Source: Pseudomonadota bacterium
Lineage (GTDB): Bacteria; Pseudomonadota; Gammaproteobacteria; Enterobacterales; Enterobacteriaceae
Length of the DNA stretch: 5,837 bases
Reading direction: 5' to 3'
Assembly: GCA_023454395.1 (NCBI GenBank)
Contig: JAEYFY010000390.1
Location: 1-5,837 of the forward strand
Shown here: positions 1 to 5,750 of the stretch, in pieces
Position numbering within the stretch: the first letter of the stretch is position 1
How the letters are laid out: every line of letters begins with the position of its first letter
Position numbers and translations under genes: made by a program
Notes under the pieces: model-generated
What the model saw: the letters and a program-made list of their open reading frames with translations, nothing else
Database searches by the model: none
What the model was told of the DNA's origin: nothing

Positions 1-107
1 GCACATTGTACGTGAGCAAAAATTAAATTGTCTTAAATTTGCGCTTTTATTGAAAATTTGTTTCTGATAGATTGCGCAACCAAGAAGATCACTATCGAGT
101 TACCATT

Positions 108-605
108 ATGAATATGATTAAAAGAAAGCCCGCAGCTAAAACACGTAAGAAATCGCGTGAAGAGCTGAACGCGGAAGGACGTGAACGTAAACGTCAAAAG
201 AAACACCGTGGCAATCCTGCTGGTAACCGTCAGCAGGAAGCGGAAAATAAACAGCAAGCGAACAATACAGCGCCGAAAGATCCACGTATTGGTAGCAAAA
301 AACCGATCCCTCTGATTGTGGGCGATGCACCAAAAGTTGTGAAGAAAAAACCTGCGCCAGTTAAAGCAGAGCCTGTTCGTTTAACGCCTGAGCAAGAGTT
401 AGACCTATTAGAAAACGATGCACGTCTAGATGAATTGCTGTCTCGTCTTGAAAACGGTGAAAAACTCAATGCAGAAGAGCAAGCTTATACTGAGAAAACC
501 CTTGATCGCATTGACGAATTAATGGTTGAGCTAGGTATTGAGTTTGAAGATGATGACGATGAAGAAAAAACTGAAGACATCATGCAATTACTAAAAGGTA
601 AATAA
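108..605 (+). CDS. yihI: YihI, Der GTPase-activating protein
   Basis: YihI is known in E. coli as an activator of the essential GTPase Der (EngA), acting in the cytoplasm to tune Der's role in 50S ribosome assembly. The predicted protein is 165 residues, close to the E. coli length of about 169. Visible family landmarks are a very basic N-terminus with KTRKKSREEL (11-20) and RERKRQKKHRG (25-35), the conserved APKDPRIGSKKPIPL (55-69), a charged helical C-terminal half with LDRIDELM, and an acidic run with DDDDEE (148-153) before the final LLKGK. I chose the ATG at 108 because the family begins shortly before the basic motif and a weak GAG lies 8 bases upstream; the ATG at 114 is also possible. 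An in-frame TTG at 72 would add 12 residues and has no evident ribosome binding site. In E. coli hemN follows yihI; here it does not. A strong terminator follows the gene. Confidence 0.95.
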   Translation: MNMIKRKPAAKTRKKSREELNAEGRERKRQKKHRGNPAGNRQQEAENKQQANNTAPKDPRIGSKKPIPLIVGDAPKVVKKKPAPVKAEPVRLTPEQELDLLENDARLDELLSRLENGEKLNAEEQAYTEKTLDRIDELMVELGIEFEDDDDEEKTEDIMQLLKGK

Positions 606-643
606 TCAAAAGGCTAATAATTTGCCTTGATTACCTTGCATCT

Positions 644-681
644 AAAGGATATCAATAATTTATTGATATCCTTTTGTTTTT
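644..681 (+). terminator. Intrinsic terminator after yihI
   Basis: A perfect 14-base-pair inverted repeat (AAAGGATATCAATA at 644-657, TATTGATATCCTTT at 661-674) closes a three-base ATT loop and runs into a T-rich tract (TTTTGTTTTT, 671-680). The stem is AT-rich but long and unbroken. It should end yihI transcription and separate it from the next gene. No convincing promoter was recognised in the remaining spacer up to 830, which is AT-rich throughout. Confidence 0.88.
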
Positions 682-830
682 ATGGATTATTCTCTGTTTT
701 ACTTTTTATTAATACTGATTATTAACAATAGATCAAATAACCCTCTCAAGCTCAGATAACTCCATCTATTCCTCTCTTGTTATCCCTGATATCCTATTTT
801 TCTATCTTTAATATACGAGTGATAAAAAAT

Positions 831-2276
831 ATGGATAACAAACAGCAGTACTTAGATATCGCAGCCGGGCAAGGAGAAAAAGTGCCCTCTCGTATAGTGG
901 CCTTCCCTGCACAGCCACTAAACTATGCGCTTATTGAACAACGCCTAGAAGAACAGACCGATTACACTGATGGTGAAATCAATTATCTAAGTGAAAATAT
1001 TGACGACGGTTTTTTCTATCGTTGCCAGCATGGTGATGACGAGTTACATTTTTTTGTCTGCCTTTATCCTCGTGATGAAGATTACGAAATACGTCCAATG
1101 TATTCGACTGATGAACTCACACCACAACAACTCGCACATGCGAATGCGACAACGCAAGATTTATTATTAGAAACACTTTTTACTGAAACCTTACATCCTT
1201 TAGCAAGCTATCGCCATCAACTGAATTTTCTTAATATCATCGCACCTGAAATGGTCTTAGCATTAGATGAATCAGCGGCAGGTAAAGCATTAACACCTGA
1301 GTGGATACGCTTTCAATTAGAAACGCCCGATCTCTATCCTGAAGTAGAAAGCTTATATGTTATTCATGCTGTCTATGACACAGAAAATGATCCACCCACT
1401 ATGTTTTGGTTCCATACGCATGGATTAGCGCGTTGCGGCTTAACAGAAGTCGATTTAGTTATTCCAAGTATGCTTGAATCTTACTATGGTATTCCTGATC
1501 TCTTCCGCTGCTTTGTTAACAACAGTATTAATCATCGCCAAATTGAATTTGGTGAACCGATGCTGTGTGGTCAAACATCATCAGGTTTGGAGTATCTTGT
1601 CGCATTACCTTTTGAAGAAGGTATTCGTCATATTAATCAATCAACCCCTCTTGATAGCCTTAGACCTTTAGAAGAGATGCGTTATGACACTGAAGGCGCA
1701 CCAAATGGCGTTTTCTTGGGTGATTTAGCTGATCGTGATGAATATCATCAACATCCTTCTTCTATGCTATTTAGAACCAATGAAGAAAACCCTGTTTTAG
1801 AAACCTTCTTTAAAGGTTATGAAGAGCAACAAGCGATGATGCTACTGCGTAGCAATGAAGAAACCTATGAGATGTCTGAAAAAGCCAAGCGACGCTGGGA
1901 ATACTTCGTTTCTATGTTTGATAACTACAATCAACCGCCTGTTGAGAAAAAAAGTGGTTTTCTCTCCAAATTATTAGGAAAAGACAAACCCGAAGAGACT
2001 GAAAATCCGTGGCAATTTATGATCAAGTTCGGCATTCCTTATGGTGAAGAGGAAGAAAAAGAGCTAGAGCATATGTGGTTTGTGCCGCAGTCTCGTGATG
2101 GAGACACCATTTATGCAAAATTACTCAACGTGCCATTTTATGTTGAGGATATGCAAGAAGGTGAAATCTATCCTATCAACACCGCATTAATAACTGATTG
2201 GGTCGTTTCATACGAAGATAATAGTTATACCCCTAACAATATTTACCAACTTTTTAGCCACCAGCAAACCCACTAA
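831..2276 (+). CDS. Uncharacterised DUF4026 / DUF2314-like protein
   Basis: The function is unknown. The predicted product is 481 residues, acidic, with no signal peptide or membrane segment, so probably cytoplasmic. The N-terminal three quarters resemble what I recall of DUF4026 proteins, including the motif FHTHGLARCG (194-203) with His195 and His197. A basic, probably flexible linker (about 370-388) leads to a C-terminal region resembling DUF2314: WQFMIKF (394-400), LEHMW (412-416), then NVPFYVED and ITDW with Asp456 and Trp457. These domain names come from memory of family patterns and are not search results. I chose the ATG at 831, with GAG 11 bases upstream, because the in-frame extension to a TTG at 777 is low-complexity hydrophobic sequence with no ribosome binding site. 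A GTG at 819 is also in frame. Terminators on both sides suggest a single-gene transcript. Codon usage looks like the neighbours', so recent transfer is not obvious. Confidence 0.8.
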   Translation: MDNKQQYLDIAAGQGEKVPSRIVAFPAQPLNYALIEQRLEEQTDYTDGEINYLSENIDDGFFYRCQHGDDELHFFVCLYPRDEDYEIRPMYSTDELTPQQLAHANATTQDLLLETLFTETLHPLASYRHQLNFLNIIAPEMVLALDESAAGKALTPEWIRFQLETPDLYPEVESLYVIHAVYDTENDPPTMFWFHTHGLARCGLTEVDLVIPSMLESYYGIPDLFRCFVNNSINHRQIEFGEPMLCGQTSSGLEYLVALPFEEGIRHINQSTPLDSLRPLEEMRYDTEGAPNGVFLGDLADRDEYHQHPSSMLFRTNEENPVLETFFKGYEEQQAMMLLRSNEETYEMSEKAKRRWEYFVSMFDNYNQPPVEKKSGFLSKLLGKDKPEETENPWQFMIKFGIPYGEEEEKELEHMWFVPQSRDGDTIYAKLLNVPFYVEDMQEGEIYPINTALITDWVVSYEDNSYTPNNIYQLFSHQQTH

Positions 2277-2299
2277 TTAGCGGATATTCACCATAACAA

Positions 2300-2333
2300 C
2301 GCGAGCTTTTCACTTAAGCTCGCGCTCTTTATA
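2300..2333 (+). terminator. Probable terminator after the DUF4026 gene
   Basis: A GC-rich 9-base-pair stem (CGCGAGCTT at 2300-2308, AAGCTCGCG at 2316-2324) encloses a seven-base loop 23 bases after the stop codon. The tract after it (CTCTTTAT) is only moderately T-rich, so termination may be less complete than at the other two hairpins. Confidence 0.68.
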
Positions 2334-2486
2334 TTCTTGAAATCTGTTTTTATATTATGATCCGTTAATATCATTAATTAATTGTTATTTTGTTGCTACA
2401 TTGGCATTTCAACTCTTCACATTCTGTTTTTGTCTAGTAACAGATAAGATAAACAGTCTATTTTCATCTCAATATCTTTTCTCTGG
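2334..2486. other. AT-rich upstream part of the feo control region, unassigned
   Basis: This stretch of the 397-base spacer lies between the upstream terminator and the FNR box. It has no open reading frame with a ribosome binding site and no RNA gene that I recognise. The only structure seen is a weak 6-base inverted repeat (CTGTTT at 2424-2429, AAACAG at 2451-2456). It may bind nucleoid proteins or further regulators, but nothing specific can be supported. Confidence 0.4.
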
Positions 2487-2500
2487 TTGATTTAAATCAA
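2487..2500 (+). promoter_or_regulatory. FNR box of the feo operon
   Basis: The sequence TTGATTTAAATCAA matches the FNR consensus TTGAT-N4-ATCAA at every defined position and is a perfect palindrome. FNR, the oxygen-sensing Fe-S activator, is known to activate feoABC in E. coli under anaerobic conditions. The centre at 2493.5 is about 41.5 bases before the transcription start expected from the -10 element at 2524-2529. That is the class II activator position overlapping the -35 region, and it would explain why no good -35 hexamer is present. Confidence 0.9.
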
Positions 2501-2523
2501 GTGTAGACATGCATAGACTAGGC

Positions 2524-2529
2524 TAAATT
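2524..2529 (+). promoter_or_regulatory. Predicted -10 element of the feoABC promoter
   Basis: TAAATT lies about 23 bases after the end of the FNR box, placing a start site near 2535. It is chosen mainly by the class II FNR spacing. The overlapping TTATAC at 2528-2533 would shift the start by a few bases. The resulting leader before feoA would be about 140 bases. Confidence 0.55.
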
Positions 2530-2541
2530 ATACCCAATAAG

Positions 2542-2560
2542 GATAATTATAATTCTCATT
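2542..2560 (+). promoter_or_regulatory. Fur box at the feo transcription start
   Basis: The 19 bases GATAATTATAATTCTCATT match the classic Fur consensus (GATAATGATAATCATTATC) at 14 of 19 positions by eye. The site lies at roughly +7 to +25 of the predicted start, so Fe(II)-Fur bound here could block initiation or promoter escape. Fur repression of feo is well established in enteric bacteria. Confidence 0.7.
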
Positions 2561-2620
2561 AGCATTAAAAATATTTATTATAATTAACCTTAATATTATT
2601 ATGTGAATTCTCATATCCGT

Positions 2621-2643
2621 TAATAATTATCAGTATCATTATT
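2621..2643 (-). promoter_or_regulatory. Second Fur-like hexamer array in the feoA leader
   Basis: Read on the minus strand this stretch gives the contiguous hexamers AATAAT, GATACT and GATAAT followed by TATTA. Fur sites can be described as three or more NAT(A/T)AT hexamers. On the plus strand, 2625-2643 matches the 19-base consensus at 13 positions. It ends about 30 bases before the feoA start codon. It could be an auxiliary Fur site or a chance product of AT-rich sequence. Confidence 0.5.
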
Positions 2644-2661
2644 TTTTGTATCAATATTCGT

Positions 2662-2668
2662 GGAAGGA
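2662..2668 (+). promoter_or_regulatory. feoA ribosome binding site
   Basis: GGAAGGA lies 5 bases before the ATG at 2674 and is a strong Shine-Dalgarno match. It fixes the feoA start. Confidence 0.85.
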
Positions 2669-2673
2669 CGATT

Positions 2674-2910
2674 ATGTCTCTGATCCCAAATCACAGTTAT
2701 AAAATCTTGAGCTACTCACCTCAGATTAGCCCTGCATACAGACAGAAATTATTATCTTTAGGTATGTTACCTGGCGCTGTGTTTAACGTTATTCGTATCG
2801 CACCACTGGGTGATCCTATTCAAATAGAAACGCACCGAGTATCCCTAATTTTGAGAAAAAAAGATCTCGCACTCATTAATCTTAGCGAAATGGTTCATAA
2901 CGAAAAATAA
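2674..2910 (+). CDS. feoA: FeoA, ferrous iron transport accessory protein
   Basis: FeoA is a small cytoplasmic protein with an SH3-like fold that is needed for FeoB-dependent Fe(II) uptake and is thought to contact FeoB. The predicted protein is 78 residues (E. coli about 75). It contains the highly conserved block [17 protein letters not shown], followed by [20 protein letters not shown] and a short divergent tail. The start is supported by a strong ribosome binding site and by agreement with the E. coli N-terminus. It is the first gene of feoABC, 48 bases ahead of feoB, and lies behind a promoter region with FNR and Fur sites. A weak hairpin spans its stop codon. The family assignment is firm; the mechanism of FeoA action is not settled in the literature I know. 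Confidence 0.97.
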   Translation: MSLIPNHSYKILSYSPQISPAYRQKLLSLGMLPGAVFNVIRIAPLGDPIQIETHRVSLILRKKDLALINLSEMVHNEK

Positions 2911-2917
2911 TCGTTAT
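2897..2917 (+). other. Small hairpin spanning the feoA stop codon
   Basis: ATAACGA (2897-2903) and TCGTTAT (2911-2917) form a 7-base-pair stem whose loop holds the feoA TAA. It contains only two G-C pairs and is followed by just a few T residues, so it is unlikely to terminate efficiently. It might affect message stability or feoA/feoB ratio. Confidence 0.35.
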
Positions 2918-2958
2918 TTCTCATTCAACCAGGCAAGACAACTATTGGCATCACTATT

Positions 2959-5286
2959 ATGACTCCTCTCACTATAGGTCTTATCGGCAATCCCAATGCT
3001 GGTAAAACAACACTCTTTAATCAGTTAACAGGCTCTCGCCAACGTGTGGGTAACTGGGCGGGTGTAACGGTCGAACGCAAAGTTGGTCGTTTCACAACTG
3101 CAAATCATAAAATTGAGCTGGTCGATTTACCCGGCACTTACTCTTTAACGACAATCTCAGAACAAACATCGCTTGATGAACAAATTGCCTGCCATTTTAT
3201 TTTAAGTAATGAAGCAGACATGCTGATTAACGTGGTTGATGCATCAAATCTTGAGCGTAACCTCTATTTGACATTGCAACTACTAGAGCTTGGTATTCCG
3301 TGTATCGTGGCATTAAACATGCTCGACATTGCAGAACACCAAGATATGCAAATTGATATCAAGGCACTTTCAAAGCAACTGGGTTGCCCTGTTATTCCAA
3401 TGGTTTCAACCAAAGCATCGGGAATTGATAAGCTCAAAGAAGCCATTGATACCTTCCCTGCTGAAAAGAAAAAACCACAAGAATTACTGACATCTTATCC
3501 GATATGGTTACTTAATGAAGTCGAGGCACTTGCTGAAAAAATTAATCACGATGAGTTTAATTTACAGCAACGTCGTTGGATGGCATTACAGTGCTTAGAG
3601 GGTGATATCTATACTCACCAACGTGCTCAAATCACTAGTGACGATATCAAAACCATTCGCCAACGAATTCAAGACGAACATAACAATGAACCCGAATTAG
3701 TCATTGCTGATGCCCGTTATCAAAATATTGAGCGCATCTGCCATACCGTGATTAATATGGAAGCCATTAAGCCTAATATCCTGACGCAAAATATCGATAA
3801 AGTGATATTAAACCGTTGGTTAGGTGTTCCTATCTTCCTGTTTGTTATGTACTTAATGTTTGTGCTCGCAATTAACATTGGTGGTGCTTTACAGCCTGCT
3901 TTTGAAGGTGGCTCAGAAGCTATCTTTATCCATGGTATTCAATGGATTGGTGCAACCTTTAACTTCCCTGAGTGGCTGACCATTTTCCTTGCTCAAGGTA
4001 TCGGTGGCGGTATTAATACGGTACTTCCATTAGTGCCACAAATCGGAATGATGTACCTGTTCTTATCTATTCTTGAAGACTCAGGTTATATGGCACGAGC
4101 TGCATTTGTAATGGACAGATTGATGCAGGCTCTGGGTTTACCGGGTAAATCATTCGTACCACTGATTGTCGGTTTTGGTTGTAACGTACCTTCCATTATG
4201 GGTGCGCGTACACTGGATGCACCAAGAGAACGCCTGATCACCGTATTGATGGCACCGTTTATGTCTTGTGGTGCGCGTTTAGCTATTTTTGCTGTGTTTG
4301 CTGCTGCTTTCTTTGGTAAAAATGGCGCAAGTGTTGTTTTCTCACTTTATCTTCTGGGTATTGTAGTTGCTATCCTCACAGGCTTACTGCTAAAACACAC
4401 CATTATGCGTGGTGAAGCCTCACCTTTCGTGATGGAGCTGCCGGTTTATCACGTTCCTCACCTAAAAACGTTACTCATGCAAACATGGCAACGCCTAAAA
4501 GGCTTCGTGGTACGTGCAGGTAAAGTCATTATTATTGCCAGTATGTTTATTGGTGCACTAAACAGCTTTACCTTCTCAGGTAAACCTGCGGATAACATCA
4601 ATGATTCTGCATTAGCGTCTGTCAGTAAAGTGATCACACCATTACTGCAACCTATTGGTGTTCATAGTGATAACTGGCAAGCAACAGTTGGTTTAGTCAC
4701 TGGTGCAATGGCGAAAGAAGTGGTAGTGGGAACATTAAATACCCTCTATACCGCAGAAAGCATTGTTAATGAGCCATTTGATCCTGAAGAATTCGACCTA
4801 TGGGGCGAAATTGGTGATGCCTTTGGTGAAACATGGGATAGCTTAAAAGAAACCTTCACTCTCGCTGCGCTTTCTAATCCAATTGAAGCAAGCAAAGGTG
4901 ATGGTGAAATGGATACCGGCACCATGGGCACCATGGGCGCTAAATTTGCTTCAGGCGTTGCGGCATACAGCTACTTAATCTTTGTTTTACTGTATGTACC
5001 TTGCGTTTCAGTAATGGGTGCTATCGCCCGTGAAACAAGCCGTGGTTGGATGACTTTCTCTATCCTTTGGGGATTAAATATTGCTTACTCATTGGCAGCC
5101 CTGTTCTATCAAGTGGCAACCTTTAGTGAACATCCACAAAGCAGCGGTATAACGATTGCAGCTGTGGTTATCTTCAACTTAATTTTATTTATCTTGTTGC
5201 GTAATGCGCGTAGTCGCCTAACAATTAACTTAAGCAATAAACCTTCATTATCTAAACAATGTTGTTCAAAAGGTAGTTGTCACTAA
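2959..5286 (+). CDS. feoB: FeoB, Fe(II) transporter with GTPase domain
   Basis: FeoB is the inner-membrane protein that imports Fe(II), powered or gated by its cytoplasmic GTPase domain. The predicted protein is 775 residues (E. coli 773). The N-terminal G domain shows G1 GNPNAGKT (10-17), G2 with Thr37 in VGNWAGVTVE, G3 DLPG (56-59), G4 NMLD (120-123) and G5 STKASG (150-155). A helical GDI-like region (about 165-275) follows, then the membrane part from about residue 287. That part has two gate-type repeats and conserved cysteines in GFGCNVP (Cys408), MSCGARL (Cys437) and YVPCVS (Cys682). The last membrane segments lie around 670-692, 697-721 and 730-752. The C-terminus ends in a cysteine tail, KQCCSKGSCH (766-775), also seen in enteric FeoB. 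All key residues are present. The ATG at 2959 matches the E. coli start but has no clear Shine-Dalgarno sequence. feoC follows after 19 bases. Confidence 0.98.
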   Translation: MTPLTIGLIGNPNAGKTTLFNQLTGSRQRVGNWAGVTVERKVGRFTTANHKIELVDLPGTYSLTTISEQTSLDEQIACHFILSNEADMLINVVDASNLERNLYLTLQLLELGIPCIVALNMLDIAEHQDMQIDIKALSKQLGCPVIPMVSTKASGIDKLKEAIDTFPAEKKKPQELLTSYPIWLLNEVEALAEKINHDEFNLQQRRWMALQCLEGDIYTHQRAQITSDDIKTIRQRIQDEHNNEPELVIADARYQNIERICHTVINMEAIKPNILTQNIDKVILNRWLGVPIFLFVMYLMFVLAINIGGALQPAFEGGSEAIFIHGIQWIGATFNFPEWLTIFLAQGIGGGINTVLPLVPQIGMMYLFLSILEDSGYMARAAFVMDRLMQALGLPGKSFVPLIVGFGCNVPSIMGARTLDAPRERLITVLMAPFMSCGARLAIFAVFAAAFFGKNGASVVFSLYLLGIVVAILTGLLLKHTIMRGEASPFVMELPVYHVPHLKTLLMQTWQRLKGFVVRAGKVIIIASMFIGALNSFTFSGKPADNINDSALASVSKVITPLLQPIGVHSDNWQATVGLVTGAMAKEVVVGTLNTLYTAESIVNEPFDPEEFDLWGEIGDAFGETWDSLKETFTLAALSNPIEASKGDGEMDTGTMGTMGAKFASGVAAYSYLIFVLLYVPCVSVMGAIARETSRGWMTFSILWGLNIAYSLAALFYQVATFSEHPQSSGITIAAVVIFNLILFILLRNARSRLTINLSNKPSLSKQCCSKGSCH

Positions 5287-5291
5287 GTGAC

Positions 5292-5297
5292 AAAGGA
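5292..5297 (+). promoter_or_regulatory. feoC ribosome binding site
   Basis: AAAGGA lies 8 bases before the feoC ATG in the 19-base gap after feoB, supporting that start and independent translation of feoC within the operon. Confidence 0.75.
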
Positions 5298-5305
5298 AAA
5301 GTAAG

Positions 5306-5536
5306 ATGGCAAGTCTGATAGAAGTACGTGATTGTATCGCCCTTAATGGTCGAGCCGATGCCCGTCTTATCAGCCATCAACTCAATATGCCTGAACCTTT
5401 GGTGCAAGCAATGTTAGAGCGGCTCACATTGATGGGTAAGCTTGAAGAGGTGGATGTAGAAGATTGTCTCACTGGCAGTTGTAAAAGTTGCCCTGAAGCC
5501 ACCGCATGCCAAACAAAGCTTTATCAATTACGCTAA
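5306..5536 (+). CDS. feoC: FeoC, small winged-helix protein of the Feo system
   Basis: FeoC is a small cytoplasmic protein found mainly in gammaproteobacterial feo operons. In Klebsiella and Salmonella it has been reported to bind the FeoB N-terminal domain and to protect FeoB from FtsH proteolysis; a role as transcription regulator was also proposed. The predicted protein is 76 residues (E. coli 78) and begins MASLIEVRD as in E. coli. Residues 1-50 look like the winged-helix part (ISHQLNMPEPLVQAMLERLTLMGKLEEV). The wing and C-terminus carry Cys54, Cys59, Cys62 and Cys68 (C-x4-C-x2-C-x5-C in CLTGSCKSCPEATAC), the cluster reported to bind an Fe-S centre in related FeoC proteins. Cys10 is additional; E. 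coli has leucine there as I recall it. The gene is last in the operon and is followed by a terminator. Confidence 0.95.
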   Translation: MASLIEVRDCIALNGRADARLISHQLNMPEPLVQAMLERLTLMGKLEEVDVEDCLTGSCKSCPEATACQTKLYQLR

Positions 5537-5562
5537 CTATTTGTTAAATATCATTTAAATTC

Positions 5563-5594
5563 AAAATCCCTTACCAAGGTAAGGGATTTTTTTT
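5563..5594 (+). terminator. Intrinsic terminator of feoABC
   Basis: A perfect 12-base-pair stem (AAAATCCCTTAC at 5563-5574, GTAAGGGATTTT at 5579-5590) with a CAAG loop continues into an unbroken T run (5587-5594). It lies 26 bases after the feoC stop codon and should end the operon transcript. Confidence 0.93.
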
Positions 5595-5638
5595 GTCTTA
5601 TCGTTAATGATGTCATTTTTTATCTTCTTATTTATTGG

Positions 5639-5666
5639 TTTACTTTTCTGATTATCCCATCATAAT
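5639..5666 (+). promoter_or_regulatory. Candidate promoter for the last gene
   Basis: TTTACT (5639-5644, 4 of 6 to the -35 consensus) and CATAAT (5661-5666, 5 of 6 to the -10 consensus) are 16 bases apart. They predict a start near 5673, just before the tandem met boxes. A TATACA at 5715-5720 is another possible -10 but lacks a partner -35. Confidence 0.45.
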
Positions 5667-5680
5667 TCGATACTTAAACA

Positions 5681-5696
5681 AGACGTCGAGACGTCT
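5681..5696 (+). promoter_or_regulatory. Tandem met boxes, putative MetJ operator
   Basis: The sequence AGACGTCG followed directly by AGACGTCT gives two adjacent 8-base met boxes, matching the MetJ consensus AGACGTCT at 7 of 8 and 8 of 8 positions. MetJ, with S-adenosylmethionine as corepressor, binds cooperatively to two or more tandem met boxes in enteric bacteria. The flanking octamers do not match well. The site lies 54 bases before the ATG at 5751 and just downstream of the candidate promoter, a repressing position. The same bases form an 8-base inverted repeat with a GA spacer, but the match to tandem met boxes is the better explanation. Confidence 0.75.
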
Positions 5697-5736
5697 TTAC
5701 GCCCAAAATGAAATTATACACATCGATCATTCTTAT

Positions 5737-5742
5737 AAGGAT
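5737..5742 (+). promoter_or_regulatory. Ribosome binding site of the last gene
   Basis: AAGGAT lies 8 bases before the ATG at 5751, a good Shine-Dalgarno match and spacing. It supports a real gene start even though only 29 codons are inside the window. Confidence 0.7.
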
Positions 5743-5750
5743 AATAGATT

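Noticed and set aside
72..107. TTG start extending yihI by 12 residues
   Set aside because: No ribosome binding site precedes the TTG, and YihI proteins begin close to the basic motif, which fits the ATG at 108.
1..107. Possible CsrC-like small RNA or yihI promoter upstream of yihI
   Set aside because: CsrC lies upstream of yihI in E. coli, but the short stretch here has no repeated GGA hairpin loops and no convincing -35/-10 pair.
777..830. TTG start adding 18 hydrophobic residues to the DUF4026 protein, resembling a signal peptide
   Set aside because: There is no ribosome binding site before it, the segment is AT-rich spacer-like sequence, and the ATG at 831 with GAG upstream is better.
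2361..2395. ArcA-like GTTAAT/ATTAATTA sequence upstream of feo
   Set aside because: The repeats do not keep the spacing expected of ArcA direct repeats and the area is generally AT-rich.
4746..4934. Antisense open frame inside feoB, and similar antisense frames in yihI and early feoB
   Set aside because: They lie wholly opposite well-conserved genes, have no start signals and no recognisable protein features.
4918..4935. Tandem 9-base repeat GGCACCATG inside feoB
   Set aside because: It encodes a glycine/methionine-rich loop that is the same length in E. coli FeoB, so it is not a recent expansion.
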